Shown here: one piece after another, positions 1-7,850 of the stretch
Layout: the number at the start of each line of letters is the position of its first letter
How positions within the stretch are numbered: position 1 is the first letter of the stretch
Assembly: GCF_020171285.1 (NCBI RefSeq)
Contig: NZ_JAIUZI010000010.1
Location: 186,001 to 250,000 of the forward strand
Length of the DNA stretch: 64,000 nt
Reading direction: 5' to 3'
Origin: Seohaeicola saemankumensis
GTDB lineage: Bacteria > Pseudomonadota > Alphaproteobacteria > Rhodobacterales > Rhodobacteraceae
Notes under the pieces: model-generated
The model's input: only the letters and a program-made list of their open reading frames with translations
Database searches by the model: none
What the model was told of the DNA's origin: nothing
Program-made: the position numbers and the translations under genes

Positions 1-693
1 CAGCGAGCCCAGGACATCGCCGGTGAAACAGGCCGAATGCAGCCGCGCCAGCACCGGCTTGTCCCGGTCCGGGCGGCCGATCTCGATGGCGTAATGTTCC
101 TCGCCGCCGTTTTCGGGGCGAAAGATATGCACCCGCCCGGCCTCGGCCGCGTCCATCGGCAGCCGCGCGTGGATCACCGGGTGCAGCGGGCTGGCATCGC
201 GCAGATGCGGCGCCGCCAGCGCGTGGTTGATCCGGGTCAGCCCGTATTGCGCCGCCACCGCCGCGCCGTCCTCGACCGCGACCACCACCACCGCCGGCAG
301 CAGCCGCGCGGTCTTGGCCAGCTGGATCGCCATCCGGTGCAGCGCCGCGCCGCCGCCACGCTGGCTGGTCAGCGGCCCCTTCATCGGCGTGATCAGATCG
401 TCCGCCGGATCGGCCAGCGCCCGCACCCAGCCGCCATCGGCATCGCGCGGCAGCTCGATCCGCGCCAGGTCGCCGTCATAGGCCCGCGCCTTCAGCGTCT
501 CGGCCCGCCGCGCGGTGATCGCCACCACCGGCGCGCCCAGCCCGCGCAGATCCGCCAGCCGCGCGGGCGTCAGCGTCTCGGCGGCAATCGCCAGCGCGGC
601 CTCGCCCTCGCCCTGCAGCACGACGGGCACACCCATGCGCAGATCGGCGTGGGCGCGGGCCAGCAACTCGGTGATATCGGGCAATAGGCTCAT
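1..693 (-). CDS. ribA: GTP cyclohydrolase II, 5' part only (gene runs off the left edge)
   Basis: 231 codons are open from ATG at 693 to the window edge with no stop. GTP cyclohydrolase II opens the GTP imidazole ring in the first step of riboflavin synthesis in the cytoplasm. The last visible residues, HSACFTGDVLGSL, are the family's catalytic-domain entry motif (usually HSECLTGDvfGS). The roughly 200 residues before it form the poorly conserved N-terminal extension that I recall in rhodobacteral RibA proteins. The zinc cysteines and the C-terminal half lie outside the window. It is divergent from the response regulator at 855. The identification rests on one strong motif plus the general resemblance of the N-terminal region. 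Confidence 0.85.
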   Translation of the reverse strand, partial: MSLLPDITELLARAHADLRMGVPVVLQGEGEAALAIAAETLTPARLADLRGLGAPVVAITARRAETLKARAYDGDLARIELPRDADGGWVRALADPADDLITPMKGPLTSQRGGGAALHRMAIQLAKTARLLPAVVVVAVEDGAAVAAQYGLTRINHALAAPHLRDASPLHPVIHARLPMDAAEAGRVHIFRPENGGEEHYAIEIGRPDRDKPVLARLHSACFTGDVLGSL

Positions 694-854
694 GCGACGG
701 GTCCGGTACAACTCCTTGGCTATGTAAGCGGTTTTGACAAATAGTGAAACAAATCCGTTGCGTGAGACACGTCAGCGTGAGCAGTTTGCAGCAAACATTG
801 CCGCGAGGCCGGCACAGGCACATGTGAGCCTCACGAACACAGGAGGGACCGCCG
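694..854. promoter_or_regulatory. Divergent intergenic region between ribA and the response regulator
   Basis: 161 bases carry the promoters of both genes. A TTGACA at 734-739 on the plus strand could be a -35 element, but no convincing -10 follows at 17 bp. The plus-strand gene has a very strong ribosome binding site, AGGAGGG, just upstream of ATG 855. Nothing else is recognised. Confidence 0.4.
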
Positions 855-1541
855 ATGGCGCAGCTGAAAAAGATCTTGCTGGTGGATGACGACGACGATC
901 TGCGCGAGGCGCTGAGCGAACAACTGGTCATGACCGAGGATTTCGACGTGTTCGAGGCCGGCAATGGCCAGAACGCGATGGAACGCGCCAAAGAGGCGCT
1001 TTATGACCTGATCATCCTCGACGTCGGCCTGCCCGATACCGACGGCCGCGAGCTGTGCCGGCTGATGCGCAAACAGGGGGTCAAGGCGCCGATCCTGATG
1101 CTCACCGGCCATGACAGCGACGCCGACACGATTCTGGGCCTCGATGCCGGGGCCAACGACTATGTCACCAAACCGTTCAAGTTCCCGGTGCTCTTGGCCC
1201 GCATCCGCGCCCAGCTGCGCCAGCACGAACAATCCGAGGACGCGGTGTTCCAGCTTGGCCCCTATACCTTCAAGCCGGCGATGAAAATGCTGATCACCGA
1301 GGACGACCGCAAGATCCGCCTGACCGAGAAAGAGACCAATATCCTCAAGTTCCTCTACCGGTCCTCCGATGGCGTCGTCGCCCGCGACGTGCTGTTGCAC
1401 GAGGTCTGGGGCTATAACGCCGGGGTCACCACCCACACGCTGGAAACCCATATCTACCGGCTGCGGCAGAAAATCGAACCCGACCCCTCCAATGCCCGTC
1501 TGCTGGTCACGGAATCGGGCGGATACCGTCTGGTGGCCTAA
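855..1541 (+). CDS. OmpR/PhoB-family response regulator
   Basis: 228 residues, the full length for the family. The receiver domain (about 1-125) has the acidic cluster D11-D15, the phospho-acceptor D56 (in ILDVGLP), T84 and the conserved K106 (VTKPF), so it should be phosphorylatable. Residues about 130-228 form a winged-helix DNA-binding domain ending in TESGGYRLVA, as in OmpR/PhoB proteins. No sensor kinase gene is adjacent, so it is an orphan in this window. The ATG at 855 is preceded by AGGAGGG at good spacing. Its target genes cannot be told from the sequence. Confidence 0.93.
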   Translation: MAQLKKILLVDDDDDLREALSEQLVMTEDFDVFEAGNGQNAMERAKEALYDLIILDVGLPDTDGRELCRLMRKQGVKAPILMLTGHDSDADTILGLDAGANDYVTKPFKFPVLLARIRAQLRQHEQSEDAVFQLGPYTFKPAMKMLITEDDRKIRLTEKETNILKFLYRSSDGVVARDVLLHEVWGYNAGVTTHTLETHIYRLRQKIEPDPSNARLLVTESGGYRLVA

Positions 1542-1560
1542 GTTAAAAAGTGAAGTTTTC

Positions 1561-1574
1561 TTGACACAGATCAA
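1561..1574 (+). promoter_or_regulatory. FNR/FnrL-type box
   Basis: TTGACACAGATCAA matches the FNR consensus TTGAT-N4-ATCAA at 9 of the 10 defined bases. It lies 20 bases after the stop of the response regulator. If it acts as a class II activator site (centre at -41.5), transcription would start near 1609, with TAGGGT at 1598-1603 as a weak -10. The next stretch is the candidate small RNA, and the next gene starts only at 1771. Confidence 0.6.
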
Positions 1575-1604
1575 AGCGACAATCTGGCCGCATCTTTAGG
1601 GTCA

Positions 1605-1683
1605 ACTCATCCCGCGCATGTCCGGGTCATGACATGCACCTCCCTGTTGGACTAAGCCGGGCCTCGCGCCCGGCCTTTTTTTG
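1605..1683 (+). ncRNA. Candidate FnrL-controlled small RNA, about 75 nt
   Basis: Between the FNR box and the next gene lies a short unit with the layout of a bacterial trans-acting small RNA. There is a perfect 7-bp stem GCATGTC/GACATGC (1616-1622 and 1631-1637), then a single-stranded stretch 1638-1655 containing ACCTCCCTG, which could pair with Shine-Dalgarno sequences, then a canonical intrinsic terminator at 1656-1682. No ORF of useful length or ribosome binding site is seen inside it. The alternative is a processed 3' UTR of the upstream regulator gene. Expression is not shown by sequence alone. Confidence 0.5.
1656..1682 (+). terminator. Rho-independent terminator
   Basis: Perfect 7-bp GC stem GCCGGGC/GCCCGGC (1656-1662 and 1668-1674) with a 5-base loop and a run of seven T (1676-1682). 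It would end the candidate small RNA, or read-through from the response regulator. Confidence 0.9.
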
Positions 1684-1770
1684 TCCCGATGCCCGCCCGC
1701 ACTCGGCAACAGGATTATTCACCGGAATTATGCTATCCTCTCCGCATTCATTTTTGACGGAGACATTTTC

Positions 1771-3192
1771 ATGACCGATCTGAAAACCAGACTCGACGCA
1801 TTCCTCGGGCAATCAATTGCCGAGATCTGCCCCAACAAATTTCACGACCTGTCGCAAAACCACTGCGCCCATTTCGCCAGCCACGCCGTTGGCATGCCGT
1901 TCAGCTTCAACTGCAAGGATTTCAAGGGCGGCACCGCCGAGCCGGGCAACATCCGCGTGCACGAAATCTTTGCCCAATGCCCCAAGGTCGGCCGGTTCGA
2001 GGACGCCGACCTGACGCGATCCCAGCTGGTGTTCATCACCCGCAAATCCCACGTCGATCTTGACGCCGGGACCATGGTCAACCACCCCCAGAAACATATC
2101 GGCATCTATTGCGACGGCCATGTCTACCACTACTCCAACACCCCCGACGAAGTGGTGAAATGGACACCTGAAAAGTTCGAATCCACTTTCGAGGCGATCT
2201 ATGCCGGCGATCAGGGGCTGTTCTTTGGCCTGTTTCCCAACGAAAACCTCGAACTCACCATCGACACCAGCGGCCAGCAGGTCCGCGCCGGGCTGGCCTT
2301 CGAGCTTGAGCGCGACAACGGCACTTGGTTCGCCACCGCGCAATCCGGCCCCGACCAGCAGCGCTTTCTCGTCGGCAAGGAGTTCTCGAAGGACACCTAT
2401 CACGGCCTGTTCATCCCGGTGTCGCAATATTACGGGCCACAGTTTCGCGCCGAGGACCACCGCAGCCGCATCGACCACTGGGCCGAGCTGCTCGAAACCA
2501 CCGGCCATTGCGAAACCAAGAACCGGATGAACCTGATCAACACCTACGACCGGGCGAAATTCACCTTCGGCTTTTACCAGCTGGCCGCCCATACGCCCGG
2601 CGACAACCTGATCCTGCTGTTCCGACGGATGGTGGGGCTGGACCGCGCCGGCGATTACTTCCCCGACCTGCAGCTGCACAACGGGCGGCTGCACCGCATC
2701 GGCTCCGACGGCGCGCTGTCGGATCTGGAAACCGAGATGAACACCGGGCCGAACGGCGCCCGCCAGCTACAGCTGTTCATGAATTACCTCAACCCGAACC
2801 GGTTCCAGTTCGATACCCAGGAGGTGCTGCAATGCGCCCGCGTCATGCACTGGACCGCGAACGACCCGGCGCTGCGGGCGCTGCAGGTCGATGTCGCGGT
2901 CGAGATCCTGCAGCACAAGATGTCCGAGGTCTATCACCGCCGCTACGGCATGGACGGCATGTCGGACGTGCTCTGCACCATCATCGCCGACATCCACCAC
3001 CAGGGCCGCGCCTCGCGGAAAACCGTGACCCAGGCGCTGGCCTCCAACGACCCCCGCGAGGCCCTGCTGCACGTCAATCACAGCCAGTGGAAGACGCGCA
3101 ACACCACCCTCAAGGCCAAGATCGAAACGCTCGAGGCCGCGGGCCGGCTCGGAACCAAACGCTATGACGCGGGCCTGAACGAATTCGTCTGA
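1771..3192 (+). CDS. Two-domain protein with an NlpC/P60-like N-terminus; possible cell-wall hydrolase
   Basis: 473 residues from ATG 1771, chosen over upstream in-frame codons because GGAG sits 7-9 bases before it. Residues about 28-125 look like an NlpC/P60 or CHAP cysteine-hydrolase core: nucleophile candidate C32 in NHCAHFASH, then RSQLVFI, then H109 in KHIGIY followed by VYHYSN. A middle segment (about 158-205) may be a small beta domain. Residues about 245-473 are mostly helical and include FTFGFYQLAAHTPG (about 264-277), which recalls the Gly-x-x-Gln turn of lysozyme-like folds. There is no signal peptide or membrane segment. It stands alone behind an A/T-rich promoter region. The cysteine-hydrolase fold is a fair inference; substrate and second-domain function are unknown. 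Confidence 0.6.
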   Translation: MTDLKTRLDAFLGQSIAEICPNKFHDLSQNHCAHFASHAVGMPFSFNCKDFKGGTAEPGNIRVHEIFAQCPKVGRFEDADLTRSQLVFITRKSHVDLDAGTMVNHPQKHIGIYCDGHVYHYSNTPDEVVKWTPEKFESTFEAIYAGDQGLFFGLFPNENLELTIDTSGQQVRAGLAFELERDNGTWFATAQSGPDQQRFLVGKEFSKDTYHGLFIPVSQYYGPQFRAEDHRSRIDHWAELLETTGHCETKNRMNLINTYDRAKFTFGFYQLAAHTPGDNLILLFRRMVGLDRAGDYFPDLQLHNGRLHRIGSDGALSDLETEMNTGPNGARQLQLFMNYLNPNRFQFDTQEVLQCARVMHWTANDPALRALQVDVAVEILQHKMSEVYHRRYGMDGMSDVLCTIIADIHHQGRASRKTVTQALASNDPREALLHVNHSQWKTRNTTLKAKIETLEAAGRLGTKRYDAGLNEFV

Positions 3193-3301
3193 CCGCCGGG
3201 CGAGGGTGGCGGCGGTCCATGTTCCGCAACGTCACGCTGGGCGCGACCCCCGCCGCTTGCCACCATCACCCGCCAGTGCCCCGCGAACCGGACCCGCCGC
3301 C

Positions 3302-4174
3302 GTGACTGCCTCCGTGACCGACCCGATCCTCCTGTCCGTGCTCTCCGCCTTCTTCATCGCGCTGGGCATCGTGCTGTCACAGATCGGGCTGCGCGGCCTC
3401 TCGGCGCTGCTCGGCGCCTCGATCAGCGTGCCAACCAGCGCCGCGCTCTTCGTGGCGCTCTCGGCGCTGACCGTCTCGGCGGCGGAATGGAACACCCGCA
3501 GCGCCCTGATCTTCGCCGCCGCCGGCATGGTCTACCCGGCCGCCGTGACGCTGCTGAACTTCGCCTCGAACCGCCGGCTGGGGCCGAACCTGACGGCGGC
3601 CATGGGCAACCTGACGCCGCTCTTTGCCATCGGGCTGGCGATCCTGCTGCTGGGCGAACTGCCGCGCCCCGGCCAGTGGCTGGGCATCGCCACCATCCTC
3701 GCCGGGCTGCTGCTGATCGCCACCGACCGGCTGAAATCCCACCCCGCCCGGCACCTCTGGCTGCTGGCGATCCCGCTCTGCGGCGCGTTCTTCCGGGGCG
3801 CCGCCCAGCCGCTGGTCAAGATCGGGCTCGACGGCTGGCCCAACGCGCTGGCCGCCGTCACCATCGGCTACCTGGTCTCCTCGGCGGTGATCTGGGCCGG
3901 TCGCCTGGCGCTGCGCCCGCCGATGCCGCCGGGCGGGCGCGGCCCGATGCTGTGGTTCGTCGCCATCGGCCTGGCCAACGGCATCGCGCTTTTGCTGCTC
4001 TACGCGGCGCTCTCGGCGGGCACCGTTACCGTGGTGGCGCCGCTGGTGGCGACCTACCCGCTGATCACCATGGGGCTGAACCGGCTGATCCTGCGCGACC
4101 GCGCCTTCTCCCCCCGCGTGCTCGCCGGCATCGTGGTCTCGGTCGCCGGTGTCACCCTCCTTCTCACCCTCTGA
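3302..4174 (+). CDS. EamA/DMT-superfamily transporter
   Basis: 290 residues from GTG 3302, which gives the usual length. The longer reading from 3206 adds a proline- and arginine-rich stretch that does not look like protein of this family. About ten hydrophobic segments in two five-helix halves are visible, with the short polar loops typical of drug/metabolite transporters of the inner membrane. The pair GELPRPGQWLG (end of repeat 1) and RAFSPRVLAGIVV (end of repeat 2) are in the positions expected for EamA repeats. The substrate cannot be inferred. It is followed by a dispersed intergenic repeat at 4181. Confidence 0.85.
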   Translation: MTASVTDPILLSVLSAFFIALGIVLSQIGLRGLSALLGASISVPTSAALFVALSALTVSAAEWNTRSALIFAAAGMVYPAAVTLLNFASNRRLGPNLTAAMGNLTPLFAIGLAILLLGELPRPGQWLGIATILAGLLLIATDRLKSHPARHLWLLAIPLCGAFFRGAAQPLVKIGLDGWPNALAAVTIGYLVSSAVIWAGRLALRPPMPPGGRGPMLWFVAIGLANGIALLLLYAALSAGTVTVVAPLVATYPLITMGLNRLILRDRAFSPRVLAGIVVSVAGVTLLLTL

Positions 4175-4180
4175 TCCCCC

Positions 4181-4250
4181 TTTCATCTCTTCGTGAAATA
4201 CTCCGGGGGGCCGCCCGGAACGGGCGGCGGGGCAGAGCCCCATTTCCCCT
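4181..4250 (+). repeat. TTTCATCTCTTC intergenic element, copy 1
   Basis: Begins TTTCATCTCTTC, then GAAATACTCCGGGGG, then GC-rich inverted repeats CCGCCCG/CGGGCGG. It lies just after the DMT transporter stop. Related copies are at 24880, 38521, 47677 and 59868, all in the same orientation. The GC-rich second half differs from copies 3 and 4. Confidence 0.7.
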
Positions 4251-4325
4251 CTCCGCGCAGGAACCGGGTTTCGCCCGCCGCGCCTTTGCACTAGGCTCCG
4301 CCCGGCTGTACCCGGAGACCTGCCA

Positions 4326-5114
4326 ATGCCCTTTACCCTCGCCACCTGGAACATCAACTCGGTCCGCCTGCGCGAACCCATCGTGCTGAAACTGCTGGCC
4401 GAAGAGGCCCCCGATGTGCTCTGCCTTCAGGAATGCAAGTCACCGGTGGACAAGATCCCGACCGAAGGTTTCGCCGCGCTCGGCTACACCCACATGATCG
4501 CGCGCGGGCAAAAGGGCTACAACGGCGTCGCCATCCTGTCGAAACGCCCGATCACCGATATCGGCGACCAGGATTTCGCCAGCCTCGGCCACGCCCGCCA
4601 CATCGCGGGCCAGCTCGACAACGGCGTGGTGATCCACAATTTCTACGTGCCCGCCGGCGGCGACGTGCCCGACCGCGACAAGAACGAGAAATTCAGGCAA
4701 AAGCTCGATTACCTGAACGAGATGCGCGACTGGTTCCATGGCGACCGGCCGCAAAAATCCATCCTGGTCGGCGATCTCAACATCGCCCCGCGCGAGGATG
4801 ACGTCTGGGACCACAAGAAACTGCTCAAGGTGGTCAGCCACACCCCGGTTGAGGTCGAACAGCTGGCCGAAACCCAGGATGCCGGCAGCTGGGTCGACAT
4901 CACCCGCCAGGACATCCCTGACGGCCGGCTCTACAGCTGGTGGTCCTACCGCGCCCGCGACTGGGACGCCGCTGACAAGGGGCGCCGGCTGGATCACATC
5001 TGGGCGACGCCGGATATCTCCAACGCCGGCCACTCCAGCCGCATCCTGCGCGACGCCCGTGGCTGGGAAAAACCCTCCGACCATGCCCCGGTCTTCGCCA
5101 CCTTCGATCTCTAG
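4326..5114 (+). CDS. xth: Exodeoxyribonuclease III (AP endonuclease)
   Basis: 262 residues, full length for the ExoIII/APE1 family. It cleaves DNA at abasic sites and has 3'-5' exonuclease activity in base excision repair. Visible motifs in order: ATWNINSVR at the N-terminus, LCLQECK (metal-binding Glu), GYNGVAIL, LVGDLNIAPREDDVWD (Asp/Asn of the active site), RLDHIWA and the final SDHAPVFATF with the catalytic His. The DUF924 gene follows after 10 bases, so the two are probably co-transcribed. Confidence 0.97.
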   Translation: MPFTLATWNINSVRLREPIVLKLLAEEAPDVLCLQECKSPVDKIPTEGFAALGYTHMIARGQKGYNGVAILSKRPITDIGDQDFASLGHARHIAGQLDNGVVIHNFYVPAGGDVPDRDKNEKFRQKLDYLNEMRDWFHGDRPQKSILVGDLNIAPREDDVWDHKKLLKVVSHTPVEVEQLAETQDAGSWVDITRQDIPDGRLYSWWSYRARDWDAADKGRRLDHIWATPDISNAGHSSRILRDARGWEKPSDHAPVFATFDL

Positions 5115-5124
5115 GGGGGCGGGC

Positions 5125-5781
5125 ATGGGACAAAAGGCGGTGTCCGACGTCACCCCCGACGACGTGCTGGCCTTCTGGTTCCCGCCCGGCCTCGACGCGC
5201 TGGTGCCCGACGACCACATCGCCTTCTGGCGCAGCCGGATGCAGGGCGGCATGGACGCCGCGATCATCGGGCAATGGGCCGACGTGACCCGCGCCGCCGC
5301 CCGCGGCGCGCTCGACCACTGGGCCGATACCGCCACCGGGCGTCTCGCGCTGATCCTGGCGCTCGACCAGTTCTCGCGCTCGCTCTGGCGCGACAGCCCG
5401 GCCGCCTACGAACAGGACAACAAGGCGACCCTCTTCGCGCTGGATGGAATCGACACCGGCCATTTCGATGCGCTGCCCCACCCCTGGCAGAAAAACTTCT
5501 ACCTGATTGCCATCTGCCATTGCGAAGGCCCCGATCATCTTGAACGCATGGACCGGGCCATCGCGCTGGCCGATGCGCAGGTGGCGGCGATGCCCGCCCC
5601 CCTGCGCGCGCATTATGGCGACATGGGCAACCAGCCGCGCCGCGTGCGCGACATCATCCGCCGCTTTGGCCGCCACCCACACCGCAACCCGGTCTATGGC
5701 CGCCTGTCCTCGCCCGAGGAAGAGGTCTACATCGCCACCGGCGACTTCCCGCACACCCGGAAAATCGGCCCCGACGACTGA
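5125..5781 (+). CDS. DUF924 family protein
   Basis: 218 residues from ATG 5125, which has GGGGGGCGGG upstream. DUF924 proteins are cytoplasmic all-helical proteins with a TPR-like fold and no established reaction. Recognisable family features are VLAFWFPPG at the N-terminus, the central LALILALDQFSRSLWRDSPAAYEQD (about 75-98) and the HPWQKNFYL segment with the HLERM stretch after it. It lies 10 bases after xth. I see nothing that fixes its function. Confidence 0.88.
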   Translation: MGQKAVSDVTPDDVLAFWFPPGLDALVPDDHIAFWRSRMQGGMDAAIIGQWADVTRAAARGALDHWADTATGRLALILALDQFSRSLWRDSPAAYEQDNKATLFALDGIDTGHFDALPHPWQKNFYLIAICHCEGPDHLERMDRAIALADAQVAAMPAPLRAHYGDMGNQPRRVRDIIRRFGRHPHRNPVYGRLSSPEEEVYIATGDFPHTRKIGPDD

Positions 5782-5878
5782 ACTGCACCCCCGGCAGATG
5801 CAGTTTGCGCGCAGATCCCCCTTGGTTTCCGCGCCCGCAGCTTTCATATAGGGCGCAACCGATATGCGGAGTAGCAAC

Positions 5879-6799
5879 ATGATGGATATTCTCGGCGGCA
5901 ATGGTGCCGCCCCGGCAGCCGATCTGATCAAGGACACCACCGAAGCGGAGTTCATGGCCGATGTCGTTCAGGCCAGCCAGGAGGTCCCCGTCATCGTCGA
6001 CTTCTGGGCGCCCTGGTGCGGCCCCTGCAAAACCCTCGGCCCGATGCTCGAAGACGCGGTGACCGCCGCAAAGGGCGCGGTCAAGATGGTCAAGGTCAAC
6101 GTCGACCAGGCACAGTCGATCGCCGGCCAGCTGCAGATCCAGTCGATCCCGACGGTCTATGCCTTCTACAAGGGCCAGCCGGTCGATGGTTTTCAGGGCG
6201 CGCTGCCCGGCTCCGAGATCAAGGCCTTTGTCGACCGCGTGATCGAGGCCGCGGGCGGTGAATCCCCCGGTGGCCAGCTCGACGATGCGGTCGAGGCCGC
6301 CGAAGAGATGCTCGCCGAAGGCGCCGCCGTTGACGCGGCCCAGACCTTTGCCGCCATCCTCGGCGAAGACGCCAACCACGCCGCCGCCTATGGCGGGCTG
6401 GTCCGCGCCCATATCGCCATGGACGAGCTGGACAAGGCCGAGGCGATCCTGAACGGCGCCCCGGCCGAGATTTCCACCCACCCCGCGCTCGAAGCCGCCC
6501 ATGCCCAGCTCGAACTCGCCCGCCAGGCCGCCGATGCCGGCCCCGTGGCCGAGCTGACGGCGGCGGTCGAGGCCAACCCGGACGACCTGCAGGCGCGGTT
6601 CGACCTGGCGCAGGCGCTGCACGCCAGCGGCCAGGTGGCCGAGGCGGTCGACCAGCTGCTCGACCTGTTCCGCCGCGACCGCGACTGGAACGACGGCGCC
6701 GCCAAGGCCCAGCTGTTCACCATCTTCGACGCGCTCAAGCCCAACGACCCGGTGGTCCTCAATGGCCGGCGCAAGCTCAGCTCGATGATATTTGCCTAA
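5879..6799 (+). CDS. Thioredoxin-domain TPR protein (CnoX/YbbN type)
   Basis: 306 residues from ATG 5879, which has GCGGAG 7 bases upstream. Residues about 18-125 are a thioredoxin domain with the intact active site WCGPC (C47, C50) and the cis-proline in IQSIPTVYAF. The rest is helical with TPR-like repeats (AEEMLAEG..., HPALEAAHAQLELAR, AEAVDQLLDLFRRD). This is the layout of CnoX (YbbN), a holdase that protects GroEL substrates from oxidation. E. coli CnoX lacks the standard CXXC pair, whereas this protein has it, so it may also act as a reductase. It is followed closely by the LON-domain gene. Confidence 0.92.
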   Translation: MMDILGGNGAAPAADLIKDTTEAEFMADVVQASQEVPVIVDFWAPWCGPCKTLGPMLEDAVTAAKGAVKMVKVNVDQAQSIAGQLQIQSIPTVYAFYKGQPVDGFQGALPGSEIKAFVDRVIEAAGGESPGGQLDDAVEAAEEMLAEGAAVDAAQTFAAILGEDANHAAAYGGLVRAHIAMDELDKAEAILNGAPAEISTHPALEAAHAQLELARQAADAGPVAELTAAVEANPDDLQARFDLAQALHASGQVAEAVDQLLDLFRRDRDWNDGAAKAQLFTIFDALKPNDPVVLNGRRKLSSMIFA

Positions 6800-6826
6800 C
6801 CGCGCCGCGGGGCTACACTCAGGTGC

Positions 6827-7471
6827 ATGATGCAAGCCGCTGACCTGCCGGACATCCTGCCCGTGTTTCCGCTTCCGGGGGCGCTGCTGCTGCCGCGCGC
6901 CCGGCTGCCCCTGCATATCTTCGAACCGCGCTACCTGCAGATGTTCGAGGACACGCTGAAAACCCCGCAGCGGCTGATCGGCATGGTCCAGCCCTGCCCG
7001 ATGCGCGACGACGACAGCCGCCTGCACGCCATCGGCTGCGCCGGCCGCGTCACCCAGTTTTCCGAAACCGAGGACGGGCGCTACATGATCACCCTCACCG
7101 GCATCAGCCGCTACCGCGTGCTCAAAGAGGTCGAGGGCTTTACCCCCTACCGCCGCTGCCAGGTGTCCTGGGAGGGCTTCGACCGCGACCTCGGCAAGAC
7201 CGAGATCGACCACGGCTTCGACCGCCCCCGCTTTCTCGGCCTGCTCGAACGGTTCTTCACCTCGCGCCAGCTCTCCACCGACTGGGACACGCTCAAGGAC
7301 GCCGAGGAAGAACTGCTGATCAATTCGCTCTCGATGCTGCTCGACTTCGACGCCGAGGACAAACAGGCCCTGCTCGAAGCGCCCTCGCTGGCCACCCGCC
7401 GCGAAACCCTTGTCACCCTGATCGAATTCGCCATGCGCCGTGGCGACAGCAGCGAGGATACCCTGCAATGA
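6827..7471 (+). CDS. LON substrate-binding-domain protein
   Basis: 214 residues, matching stand-alone proteins with only the N-terminal domain of Lon protease. The start [29 protein letters not shown] is the domain's hallmark, and the Lon ATPase and protease domains are absent. It may select proteins for folding or degradation, but no reaction is proven. It lies between the thioredoxin-TPR gene and the Trm112 gene, and its stop overlaps the next start (ATGA at 7468-7471), so translation is probably coupled. Confidence 0.88.
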   Translation: MMQAADLPDILPVFPLPGALLLPRARLPLHIFEPRYLQMFEDTLKTPQRLIGMVQPCPMRDDDSRLHAIGCAGRVTQFSETEDGRYMITLTGISRYRVLKEVEGFTPYRRCQVSWEGFDRDLGKTEIDHGFDRPRFLGLLERFFTSRQLSTDWDTLKDAEEELLINSLSMLLDFDAEDKQALLEAPSLATRRETLVTLIEFAMRRGDSSEDTLQ

Positions 7472-7644
7472 CCCCCGCCTTTGACCGCCACATGCTCGAA
7501 GCGCTGGTCTGCCCACAGACCCAGACCACCCTCGAATACGACGCCGAGCACCAGGAACTGATCTCGCGCGCCGCCAACCTCGCCTTCCCGATCCGCAACG
7601 GCATCCCCATCATGCTGGTCGACGAGGCCCGCCCGCTGGACTGA
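7468..7644 (+). CDS. Trm112-like protein (UPF0434 family)
   Basis: 58 residues. The sequence [15 protein letters not shown], then [19 protein letters not shown], is the small Trm112 fold found in bacterial UPF0434/YcaR proteins. In eukaryotes Trm112 activates methyltransferases; in bacteria the role is less clear. Only one cysteine remains of the zinc-binding set, as is common in this subfamily. It starts inside the LON-domain gene's stop (ATGA overlap). The conserved core gene order ends here and the foreign island starts about 200 bases later. Confidence 0.88.
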   Translation: MTPAFDRHMLEALVCPQTQTTLEYDAEHQELISRAANLAFPIRNGIPIMLVDEARPLD

Positions 7645-7850
7645 CCCGCCACCCCGGCCCGGCCGCCCCTCCCGCCATGAACCAGCCGCCCCGACCACGA
7701 GTTGGCGGGCGGGACCCGGAAACTTGCCGCATGTCGCATCAACGGCCGCAGTGCGGGACTCACCCGCCGTTTGATTGGCGTATGCGGAGGTCTGGTCCAA
7801 AATGCGCTGCAGTCATTCATTCCAGTCTGAGCAATTCGCGCAAGTTCAGA
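7645..7850. other. Junction between core chromosome and the betaine island; no gene seen
   Basis: 206 bases between two convergent genes. The first half is GC-rich like the core. From about 7790 the base composition falls to that of the island. No ORF of meaning, tRNA, att-like direct repeat or transposon end was recognised, so the left edge of the island can only be placed within this interval. Confidence 0.4.

Noticed and set aside
476..991. Minus-strand frame starting inside the response regulator
   Set aside because: Different frame from ribA and overlaps the regulator; the real ribA start is ATG 693.
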